Part shown: in pieces, positions 47,783 through 57,087 of the stretch
Position numbering within the stretch: the stretch's first letter is position 1
Layout of the letters: each line of letters starts with the position of its first letter
Assembly: GCA_015680685.1 (NCBI GenBank)
Contig: MNCI01014441.1
Location: 405,577 to 469,576 of the forward strand
Direction of reading: 5' to 3'
DNA from: Gnetum montanum
Lineage: Eukaryota > Streptophyta > Gnetopsida > Gnetales > Gnetaceae
Length of the DNA stretch: 64,000 nucleotides
Made by a program: the position numbers and the translations under genes
The notes under the pieces: generated by a model
The model's database searches: none
Told to the model about the DNA's origin: nothing
Seen by the model: only the letters and a program-made list of their open reading frames with translations

Positions 47783-48576
47783 GGACACTGAACCTTTTCT
47801 CCTGGTAGTTGAGCTAGTGGGGGTACTGACGTGGTTTGGCCCCATTGAGGCCGATGAGCCTACCCCTAATCTCACCATTGACAACAATGGGGTTTGGTTC
47901 AGAGAAGGGGCGTGCGAATTCCTCGTCTTTATCTTGGATAGGTTTAAAGTGGTGGTCTGGTCACATCTAAGTGAACAAGTGGCACGGAGCGTGCTTGAGG
48001 CCATGTTGCTAGGAGCTTCCGAGGGCATCGTGGTTTTTATGGAGGATATCGATGAAGGGCCGCTTGTGATTGAGGGCGGTCCCTCTGGTAGGCCCAGGTC
48101 TACTCGCCCGTTAGCGCGCGTGTGGGCCCAATTGCCACAAGGGCATAATTACCTCAACAACACTCTATTTTTAGCTACGTGTGCGCACATGCTGTTCCAG
48201 AACACTCCTAGCACAGTGTACTGGGTGGATAGGTAAGATCGTTTAAGCTTATCGTTTCTTTTCGTCGTTTGGTATTTGCTTCTGTTTTGACAACCGTTCT
48301 TTTGTAGGCCCTAAGTTAACCCAGACGAAACATGCGTTAATGATGATGGGCTTGCCCTAGCTCATACCGCTCTAGAAACCTTTATGGCGGGTCCCACCCT
48401 TCGTGGAGCTGTGTTAGCTCAAACCAAGGGTGATATTGTGCATTTTTATAAATGATTTTCTAGAGCGTTCACCCAATGCATAGCTCGTGGATGGTTGCAT
48501 GGAGATTGGTCGCCTAAAAGACCAATTTTTCCTCGTGACTCTGACTTGGGTAGCACCTCTAAGTCCACCACTGAAG
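47783..48576 (+). other. FCP1/NIF-like (HAD) domain, exons 2-3 of T2 antisense gene
   Basis: LVVELVGVLTWF corresponds to the hhhhDhDGTL strand of FCP1-like phosphatases with both Asp replaced. EFLVFILDRFKVVVWSHLS matches the EFL.F...FEV.VWSS motif. RPLARVWAQLPQ and NTLFLATCAHMLFQNTPSTVYWV match the K-hh-W and NTLLLDDSP.K...NPPxTAI region with the two Asp missing. The T1 copy has the same blocks (VLELVGVLCC, IMWSHLS, QNPPGTIYYVS). If the fold assignment is right, this is a catalytically dead phosphatase fold, possibly a binding module captured from a host gene. Based on motif memory, not a profile search. Confidence 0.5.
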
Positions 48577-48665
48577 GTAAGTGGCAGTATTTTCTAGATG
48601 TGTTAATGTGTTTGTTCAACTGCTGGGGGTTATACTGACGTGATGGTTTCGAATTGTATCCACAA

Positions 48666-49712
48666 TTGATGTCCCTCCCGGTAGAGACCCTGTCACAACC
48701 GGACGAACTGAGAGTACTCTCTCGATGAAGTTCAGGGAGATCAGCAAGGCTCAGAAATGGTTGCGCACTCATGCCCCGCCATCCATCATTCGTTGTTTAG
48801 GTGACGCCGGCCTTATGGAGCTCTTTACAACTCCGAGCCCTGATGTATCGATAGCCGAAATGATCGAAATTGTCAATTCATTCGACAAATCTATCTCCTA
48901 CTATAGCACCCGGATTAAGGGTGTTAAGATAGTTTTCCATCTGTTGCCTGAATTCTTTTCAAACCTATTTGGTGTACTGGCGGATGGTATAAATGTAGTT
49001 TTGGACAGGGCTCATAAAAAGCTCCATATGATTCGTGAATTAGAGGACTGGTTGGGCATTACCAAGGGTGCTAAGGGATTCCCCATGCAGGGGAAGTCAA
49101 AAGTTAAGGAAGTTAATGAATTATATCCCCTGTTTAGGGCACGAGTATTCCCTAAATCCCTTTCCCAGGTGCGGAGTCTTGGTGTTGAAGCTGTGCGTAT
49201 TATGCGAACCGTCCTAGAAACTAGAATGCGTTATAACTGGACCCAATTTTTGTTGTTAGGCCTTAACAAGGAAATAGTGCGATTGCACCCAAATGTCAAG
49301 GTGCAATCCCACTTTACCTTTGCATTCTTTGCTGGTTATCTACACCGCTTAGCCAAGTTTCTGGTGGTTCGCGCGGACAACAAGTATGTTCTGCGGGATC
49401 GAGGTCAATTATCCTGCCCATGGATCAACCATTTGTTTGAAACAGCCGAGTCCCAAGATGCGCTCGAGGGAATTGATGAATCTGTATCTATCATGACAGG
49501 GGGGTCATCTGGTACCTCAATCCACACACGTGACAGTGTAGGATTGGAACCAGACGATGTGCCTTATACTGCCAAGAGAGCAGAACAGGTCATCAAAGAG
49601 ACCATCGGTAAGGCTAAGTCAAAGCTGACAAAGCGTGAACGTTCAACCGAGGAGGCCTCGAATGTGGACAAGCCACGGTTGAAGCACATACGATTCAAGA
49701 TGCCTGTCTGAG
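48666..49712 (+). other. Exon 4 of T2 antisense gene, 348 codons, unknown domain
   Basis: Open throughout except for a TGA one base before the splice donor (49709-49711). T1 conserves TSG.(D/E)(E/S)T.L, AP..I, GLM(D/E)LF and YNWT(K/Q)(F/Y)LL.GL..E(M/I)V(K/R)L. The part around YYSTRIKGVKIVFHLLPEFFSNLFGVLADG recalls the retroelement-associated plant mobile/transposase-like proteins, in which a folded domain begins with a hydrophobic F..L...FG.L..G stretch, but I cannot confirm this. The C-terminal 90 residues are basic with a KSKLTKRERS stretch that could be a nuclear localisation signal. Confidence 0.55.
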
Positions 49713-51455
49713 GTAAGTAAACTCAGTATTCTTATTACTTTTTTTCGTCTTATTCATAATTTTTTATTTTGACCGCTTACACGCCACTGATGCCTTCAGA
49801 CCTGACTCGAGAAGTGAGGAGGCAAGAATTAGAGACAATCATTGAAGAGGAGGAAGCTACAACAGAGTTAGTGACCGATGAGGAAGAGGCTAGCAAGGGC
49901 CAGGCAGAAGAAATGGAGGAGCTACAGGAAGACACCACGAAGACTGAACTGGTCGAGGACCAGAGTGGTGTCGATGAAATGTTTAGTAGCTTCCTCAAGG
50001 GAAGATTGGACCTTGGCAACCCTCCAAACCTAGAAAGGGACAGGGAACACAGCATGTTTTCTTTTATTTTATTGCGTCGCTTTGTGAGTTGTTGTTTCCA
50101 TGGTAGTTTATTTTTATGTTTTCATCGCTTTCAGACGAAGGTAGTGAAACCAGAACGATGCGGCTGGACGTGCCCATGAAAACGGTCCCCCCTAAAAGGA
50201 CCATGGAGGTTAGTCCTTCTCGTACTCGTGGACCATTTACGTGGACAGAGATGCCAAGTAAAATGGATTTTGTGGCTGGTATCGCTGAGGAGGTTGTTGA
50301 ACGCATTCAGGAGGCCCACCCTGAGATAGGTATAAATGTTTCGAGTTGTTTGCAGATTTAGGGTTTCACACACCATTTTTGTCGTTTTAGTGTTTGTTCT
50401 TTTCGTGTGCATAGGTGCCAAACTGAGGTGNCCCATTTTTGTCGTTTTAGTGTTTGTTCTTTTCGTGTGCATAGGTGCCAAAATGAGGTGGGATCCCTCT
50501 GAGACAATTAGCATAGAGAGTTTTCCCACACTATCCCCAGAAGTTGAGCAGGGACCAAGGCCAGTTTATGAGGAGGTGGCGGAGGGTCTTGTACACAACG
50601 CCAAATCGCTTTGGACTTGTAGGCGTTCCATCAAACAATTGTAGTTGCAAGTTCAATCAAAGGATAAAGAAGTTTCCGAGTTGTCAGTCGAGCGTGATGA
50701 CCTCAAGGCTTGGTATGAGTTCGCCTCTACTAAACTAAGTGGTGATCGTTCTTGGCGGACTTCCGAGGTCATGTATACTAAATACTGGAACCTACTCAAT
50801 CGCCACGCGTCACTGACCTGGAAACTAGCAGAGCATAAGGCCCAGGTGGATCTATTGAACCTCAAGTGTCAAGATTGGAAGGCCTTCACTTCCAAGGTAT
50901 GCAAATGGGGTCAAGATGAAAAGAACCACAAGCATCACTATAAGAAATCTTTGAAGGAAGTATCCATTGAAAAGTGTCAACTTGAGATGTTTGTGGAGGG
51001 TTTGGGTCTGCGCTCTGCGTTCGATAGTTTTGCTCAAAACACAACTGTTGAGATGGAATCGCCTACAAGGGTGATTACAACCACTTCTAGGGAAGTTTCG
51101 GTGGGTGAATTCCCTTTAAAGCATCCTACCTGGTCAACTGTTGACAAGGGGAAGGCCTCGGCAGATGTCGACCTAGGCCTCGATGGGACCGATTGGACCA
51201 GTGTCTCAGAAGAGGAAATCCTTCATCGGCTCGAATTTGGCTTAAGGGGATCCCCTACAGTAAGCATTTTGTTGTTGTGAAATTCGTTCACTACATAATG
51301 CTTGAAAGTTTTTCTTTTATCCTTATGTTGATTGTTCCCTTTGCATTTTATAGGATCAAGGTGATGATGATGTTCAGGAAGCTGGCCCCAGTGGAGTGGG
51401 GGCTCATGATGCCAGCGGGTCTAAAGGGGACGACCCTCCAACCCCTGATGTTTAG

Positions 51456-51823
51456 TTTTTGGTTTTTTTTTGTTTTTTTGTTTTGTTTTTTTTTTTGTTT
51501 TTCTGACTCAAATTTATACAGGAATTGTAAATTAAAAATTTTGAGTTATATTTAGCAGATGGATGAAACCAGTTAACTCTTGTAATTGTACATCATTATA
51601 TGTATAAAAATTCTCTTTTTTTTTGTTGATTTTGAGTTTAATTGTAAACACAACACGGCGATGTAAAATGTTTTGGTTTGTTTTTGTGGTTTAGGTGTAA
51701 TGCACGGATGTAATCATAAGTAGGACTGAACGATAATTGCGAAAAAGGATAAGATGACAATGTAAGCTGTAAGGTAGAATAGCTGATCCGAAATGTGGGA
51801 GAAGAATAAAGTATAAGTGAATG
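51456..51823. other. 3' flank of the T2 antisense gene
   Basis: T-rich tract (51458-51500) followed by AT-rich sequence with ATTGTAATTGTACATC-type words. It plausibly holds the 3' UTR and polyadenylation region of the plus-strand gene. No coding sequence. Confidence 0.4.
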
Positions 51824-52170
51824 ATCTAGTTTAAGGCCATTTCGGGCCACATACGCACTAGTTTAAGGCCATTCCGGGCCATATGCGTAGTTTAAGGCCA
51901 TTTTGGGCCCCAGCGTAAGCAAGAGATCTTTTGAATGACACGGGTGGATTTCTCGGTTGATCAACCATTTCTGATCGTGGCTAGTTTTATGTCGTTGCGG
52001 ACGTGATAGTTTAACATCATTCCGGACTTGGAATGTAGTTTAATGTCTTTTCGAACTTGGTGTAGTTTAATGTCATTTCGGACGGGGAATGTAGTTTAAC
52101 GTCATTTCGGACAGTTTGTAGTTTAACGTCATTTCGGATAGTTTGTAGTTTAACGTCATTTCGGACCATG
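51824..52170 (+). repeat. AGTTTA-hairpin motif array, T2 array 3
   Basis: Copies change along the array: AGTTTAAGGCCATTTCGGGCC (51825-51910), then AGTTTTATGTCGTTGCGGACGT and AGTTTAACATCATTCCGGAC, then repeated AGTTTAACGTCATTTCGGAC (52040-52168). The first part equals T1 array 3; the second has GTC/GAC stems. Situated between the antisense gene end and protease, as in T1. Confidence 0.92.
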
Positions 52171-52306
52171 GCATTTTTGTTATTTATTGGTTTAGTAATT
52201 TTTTGAATTTTTGCATTTTAACGTTGGGAGTAGTTAGCAGGTATGATTCTATATTCAGTGTCCCCTTCACTGATCACGTTGAATGGTAATTCAGCCCAAG
52301 GGACAT

Positions 52307-53137
52307 CTAATGGAATTGTTCCCACGTTAGTGTTTCTTGTGCTTCTGCATGTATTATAGTTTCTGTGTCAGTTGTGATTTCTAAGTGAGGCTGCGTATGT
52401 ACAATGTCAGGCCCGGGTATTTCTATTTTGGGTGGATCTTCCTTTGCGTTTAAAGGATTATCGCCTACCGGTTGTTGTTCATTTATGTTGTGTTGTCTAG
52501 GCTCTTTGAGCTTAACCTCTGAGCCTTGGTCTGTGTCTATGTATGATGAGATGATGGGTGTAGCAACCTCCCTGTGTATAACAATCTCGCCACCTTCATA
52601 AGGCACGTGGATTTCTTGGTGTATAGGGGAAGAGACTGCTTTTAATTGGGCTAACCAGGGCCTTCCCAAGATTAGGTTAAATCCTGGCATTTCATCAATC
52701 ACCACAAAGTCAGCGGATGTGGGGAATTGGTCCCCTGCTATGAAGTCTAAAGTCACAGTGCCTTTGACTATTACACGTGACCCACTGAATGATTTCAAGC
52801 ATGTGGTGGCAGTTGGTCTAATTAGCTCTGTGAGCCCGAGTTGTTCGATGATGGGATACGGGACTACGTTTGTGGCAGCTCCGTCATCTACATGGACCCT
52901 ATGTATTTTGAATTGGTTTACCCGTATTGTTATGAACATAGGGGCTGTTGTTACCCCTCCCATTTTCTCATCCAACTTGATGTTATCGTTGTGAAAACTT
53001 AATGGCTTGGAAGTTGACCCTTGTGGCGAGTACATTACCGCATGGATTGAAGGTTCATTTGAAGGCAAGTCCTCGCTTACTAGGATAGATGTTAACATGC
53101 ACACCAAAGCTTTGCGATGGGTTTGAGATGTCAGCAC
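52307..53137 (-). CDS. Retropepsin (aspartic protease) of T2
   Basis: A 276-codon open frame. Active site RVHVDDGAATNVVPYPII (D-D-G-A form of D-T/S-G), flap region and ILGRPWLAQLKAVSS motif are intact, so catalytic residues are preserved. In the particle it would cleave the gag-pol polyprotein. The C-terminal 90 residues are hydrophilic. The frame ends in TAG at the side facing motif array 3. The matching RT frame is 6 kb away past the antisense gene, so expression as one polyprotein would need splicing of the intervening region. Confidence 0.9.
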   Translation of the reverse strand: MLTSQTHRKALVCMLTSILVSEDLPSNEPSIHAVMYSPQGSTSKPLSFHNDNIKLDEKMGGVTTAPMFITIRVNQFKIHRVHVDDGAATNVVPYPIIEQLGLTELIRPTATTCLKSFSGSRVIVKGTVTLDFIAGDQFPTSADFVVIDEMPGFNLILGRPWLAQLKAVSSPIHQEIHVPYEGGEIVIHREVATPIISSYIDTDQGSEVKLKEPRQHNINEQQPVGDNPLNAKEDPPKIEIPGPDIVHTQPHLEITTDTETIIHAEAQETLTWEQFH

Positions 53138-53139
53138 TA

Positions 53140-53985
53140 AGTCGTATAAACTTAATCAAGTATTTTTTGTTTAAGTGCTTGCGTGACTTGTGTTAGGGCT
53201 GTTGCTAGGTCTCTACTGTTGGGCGCATGTTTGTTGGCAATAACTTGGTCCATTGGGCCCAACAGTTTTATTTCGTGCATCGTTGGTTTGTCATTTTTTT
53301 TCAGAATTGTTGATTCGGGTGTATCATGTTTTCTGGATGATTCCCCCTCGTGGCCTGTATTTGGTTTATCGTTAGGTTGTGTCATGGGTATCGCATTTAA
53401 TGGAGTAGGTTTAGAAGGTCCTAAGGCTAGCCATTGGCACTCCTTCTCTAAGCGTTCGCGCGTAAGTTTATCTGCTAAGCGTTCTCGTGTGTGCCGTGGG
53501 GGCGTGGTTGGTTTTGAGGCCTCAGGTTGCTTTGGGACTTGTACCACATATGGAGTCGGGTGGGGTTACGGTTGGATACTCGCATGCAGTTGAGTGCCAG
53601 ACTGGCTAGGCACCTTGATGACATAGGGGCTTGGTTTATTTTGTGTCTGGGAAGTAGAGGATTGGTGATCACTAGGACGTTCGGGTGTCCTAACGATGTA
53701 TGGAGTTGGCCTAGTTGGAGGTTGTACCTCCGCTATTGCGACCACGAGTGGTACTCGGACTACGTAAGGGGCAGGCTGAATAGGAGGGGTTGGTGAGTTT
53801 GCGGTAGCAATGATGGGAGGTACGCGTACCATGTATGATTTTTCGTGGGTCTGGGTGTTAGGAGTTGCCACGACGGGGGGTACTCGGACGACATAAGGCT
53901 ACTGTGGGGGGCATGAAGGTTGAGGCACGGGTGTTTGTACAGTGGGCGGAATACGCACTATGAATGGTTTATTAGGCGTTTGCTA
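53140..53985 (-). CDS. gag-protease linker of T2 with seven PYVVRVP repeats
   Basis: Two overlapping open stretches (53871-53566 and 53547-53152). Seven copies of P-(Y/F)-(V/I/M)-(V/I)-(R/K/Q)-(V/T/I)-P occur between 53975 and 53525: PFIVRIP, PYVVRVP, SYMVRVP, PYVVRVP, PYIVRTP, PYVIKVP, PYVVQVP. They are separated by 12-22 Ala/Pro/Gln-rich residues. A charged segment HTRERLADKLTRERLEKEC follows. I know no function for these repeats; T1 has four worn copies. Confidence 0.7.
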
Positions 53986-56422
53986 ATCATGGTCAAAGTA
54001 GACGTTATTAATGCTAGGTGTTTCAGCTTCATTATCAAGGTAGATCGTGTTAATGACGTACGATGCCTCTTTGGTATTTTGCTGATCTTTATACACACCC
54101 ATGGCCTGGTTTTGCGGCTGGACTGGGTTAGCTTCGTCGAAAGTGATCTGACCTCCGTCGATCATTCGTTGGATGTCTTGTTTCAAGGTGAAATAATAAT
54201 CTGTGCCATGCCCATTACGTTGGTGATAGTCGCAGAAGCGATCCATTCTAAAACCTTTTGGTACTGGGGGTTCATCCGATGTTGCTAAGCTTGGGTTCTG
54301 AACCAGTTGATAGAACTGATCATGTCTCTGGATAGCAGCAGGGGATAACTGCTTGTGTTTCATTAACCTAGCCTTCAGGAGTTGGTCAAACAACTACGAT
54401 GGTTTCATGGGTAGTGGTGTGTATTGAGAGGCTTCTTTCCTCTCGAAGTTTCTTGTACGATTCGATGTTGGGTTTTGTGATGAGGACGATTCTGGTGCAG
54501 TCGCAGGAGTGGGTTTAGTGTAATTAGTAGGGGCAACAAGCGGTTTGCTTTGTTATCCCACGTTTTCTTGCTATGTTTCTGCCAATGCTGCTATAGTTAT
54601 TTTAGCCTTTTCTTTATCATTTTTACTGTGTTGATTCTTAAAGGCCAAATACGTAGGATCGTGGCTATTTTGGGCCACCTCCTCTATGTTTTTAATCTGT
54701 ACAAAGGCTTGATTGAGCTTACGCACATTAAGATAATATAACTTGGATTTGAAAAAGTCGTTGACAGACCCNAAGATAATATAACTTGGATTTGAAAAAG
54801 TCGTTGACAGACCCTTTTAGAATGGTGAGCAGATACGTCTGTGGGATCGGCTCGTGGAGCTCATTGAGAGCAGCACTCTACCTTTGGATGAATTTTTGTA
54901 CGGGTTCTAGAGGTGCTTGTTTGACCTGTATAAGACTGTCAAGTGTTGCTTCAGGTTTCAAGTTATACTTGAACCTGGTAACGAATTGATGTAACAACTC
55001 CTCTAAAGAAAATATTGAGTTTCTTGGCAAGGCCCGATACCAATCAAGTGCTCTCCCTGCAAGGGACATAGGGAACACTCGCAAAATGGTGTGTGGCCAT
55101 GCCTGAAGTAATGCGCATTTTAGTCTAAATGTTATAAGGTGAGCATTGGGGTCCGTCTCCCCATTGTACTTAGTTAGCGTGGGCAATGATACACCCTTGG
55201 GTAAGGTTAGGGGCAGAATGAAAGAGCTGATGGGGTCATCGTGGTAAAAGTCCACTACCTTCAACTCTCCGTCGATGGCCGTCTTGAGGCGTTTGACCTC
55301 GTCAGCTAGTTCCTGCATTAGTTTCTTAGCATTAGCCCAGTCTTGAGTGCTAGGTGAGATGGTAGGTTGGGGATGTGGTACAGTGTACAGATTGGATTGT
55401 TGAATAGTGGGTTGGAAGGCTAAAAGCTGTGTAGTTGGAGGTTGTACTTGCAGAATATTTATAGCAGGTGGTATTAGGGGCAGCATATTGTAGGCAGGGG
55501 GTTGTTGTTGTTGTGGTTGTGCTTGGGGAATATTAGCTTGCGAGATCGTGTGAGGTGGTATGTTATAATGAGGGGGTTGATGTGATTGGGCACCAATTGA
55601 TGTCCATTGCCCGATCATGTTTTGTGTTGGAATCCCCTGAACTTGTTGGGTTACCGTTGTGAAGGATGTTCCTTGGGTTAGGACGCACGGTATGTAATGA
55701 GCAGATGTAGAGGCCAGTATTACGTGCGGCATTCCGATCACGCGGGGTGGAAAGGTCACTCCTACATTGTTTTGAGGGGGTTGCATTTGTAAGAACGGGG
55801 GTGCCGTGGCCGTGGGAGGAATTGAGAGGGGAAGCGTGTTGACTTGAACATCGATTGCTAGAGGAATAAGGATGAGAGCGGCTGCATCTTGTTGGGGCAC
55901 ATGCGCTTGCATGATTCCAGATGGCTGGAGGGACGTAGTTTCGCCCGTGAATGGGTGAAACAATAGGTTTATATAAGTTTGTGGGCTAAGGGTGTGGTAT
56001 GAGTCTTCATGCTCAGATTGGGCAGCGAACTCATCTTCCTCTTGCAGTTGAGGATTTACTACAGGCTGATCTAACGACTGGCTCCTTTGCAAGAGGAGTT
56101 GTGTGATGAGCTCAGAGTAAGGCTCGAGAAGAGGGATGATGTCGTACGGGGAAGGGATGAACTCTTGTCCTCCCCTATGGAAAAGTTCGTATTGCCTCTT
56201 TACTTCCATTTCGGCTCGATCCACGGCTAGGCCGGCTTGTATTTTCATGCATATGAAGTTGTACTGGTCTTGAGTTATGATGTTAGACGATGGGTTCCTC
56301 CCCTACAATCTTAGAGACCGACGGGGCCCCACTGTGGATTGTACCATAGGTTGTTGAACGGCCATGGTGCCTACAAGGTTTGTGACCTGGGTGGTTGTAG
56401 CGGTGGAGTTTGTAGTGTTCAT
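53986..56422 (-). pseudogene. gag of T2
   Basis: Probable start is the ATG at 56422-56420 (MNTTNSTAT...), with one nonsense codon at 56305-56303 before the 456-codon open frame (56248-54878). The N-terminal part is helical (KIQAGLAVDRAEMEVKRQYE) and the middle is Pro/Gln-rich. The retrotransposon gag domain reads FPMSLAGRALDWYRALPRNS and HQFVTRFKYNLKPE. A TGG-to-TAG stop ends the frame at 54878. The N with duplicated 42-bp flank at 54772 adds an artificial break. The zinc motif (CDYHQRNGHGTDYY, about 54220) has Tyr for its last Cys. It encodes the structural particle protein. Confidence 0.85.
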
Positions 56423-57063
56423 GATAAATGGTCGAGAATATGACACAGTGGAGGGATATGAAACTTGTGTACCTGGTGCAGCGTAAACCCACGTTGGTGG
56501 TGTACAGTGTATAAACTGGGTCTCAGCGTATGGGCTTCAACGACCAGCGTATAAGGGCAGCGTATAGGTATACAACATATAGCGGCAGCATAGAGAATCT
56601 ATGGCGTAAAGCATACAGCGTATACGCTAAGTAGCGTATACAGCGTCAACGTACAGCATAAACAGGGTTATAGCGTACAGAGTGTAGCGTATGCAGACGG
56701 CAGCGTAAACGAGTTCATGGTGTAGGGCATAGACAGAGTCAACGTAGGGTGTGTACAAGGTCAGCGTATAGCGTAGACAGGGTCTACAGCGTATAGCGGA
56801 CAGCGTATACTCAGTAGCATAGACGCTGAGAATTTTGCAGATAGAGTCAGCGTATGGTTAATAGTGTAGACGCTGGGAATTTGTAGACAGAGTTGGCATA
56901 AGCTTAGCAGCATAAACGCTCAATGGCGTAGATGCTGGGACATATGCAGACAGTAAGTTTTAGACTAAGCAGCGTAGACGCTGGGAGGTTTGCAGATAGG
57001 GTCGGCGTATACTCAACAGCGTAGATGCTAGGAGTTCTGACACAGTAATTTTTCAGAGGTTCA
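56423..57063. repeat. 5' leader of T2 filled with AGCGTATA/GCGTATACGC words
   Basis: Between the PBS and gag. From 56480 to 57060 it is almost entirely AGCGTA, GTATACGCT and AGCGTAGACGCTG words, the T2-specific motif family. Confidence 0.8.
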
Positions 57064-57082
57064 TGCCCTCCTTCTAGCGCTA
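57064..57082 (-). other. Primer binding site of T2
   Basis: Minus strand TAGCGCTAGAAGGAGGGCA lies five bases from the LTR end. T1 has TGGTGCTAGAAGGAGGGCCC at the same place. The second base has decayed from G to A. The complement ends in ...TAGCRCCA, as a tRNA 3' end should, but I do not identify the tRNA. Confidence 0.8.
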
Positions 57083-57087
57083 ATTTC

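Larger units (their letters stand above)
46939..51455 (+). pseudogene. Antisense eight-exon gene of T2 (nearly intact, 1,076 codons)
   Basis: Exons: 46939-47069, 47783-48232, 48308-48576, 48666-49712, 49800-50051, 50135-50329, 50475-51259, 51354-51455; together 3,231 nt, a multiple of three, ending in TAG. The start ATG has G at -3 and +4. Intron phases are 2,2,1,1,1,1,0. Five acceptors are canonical. Those before exons 2 and 4 read CAA where CAG is expected, and the exon-5 donor is GC. Four codons are nonsense (48312, 48453, 49709, 50642), so the present copy is probably dead but was intact recently. Exons 2-3 resemble an FCP1-like fold, exon 4 an unknown domain, exon 5 is acidic and exon 7 charged and probably helical. 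It is antisense to gag-pol, between PR and RT. It may relate to the antisense ORFs known from Tat-lineage elements, but position and exon structure differ from those I know. Confidence 0.8.

Noticed and set aside
46939-51455. The plus-strand multi-exon gene as an ordinary host gene between two insertions
   Set aside because: A homologous copy with the same exon boundaries sits at the same place in T1, so it belongs to the element family.
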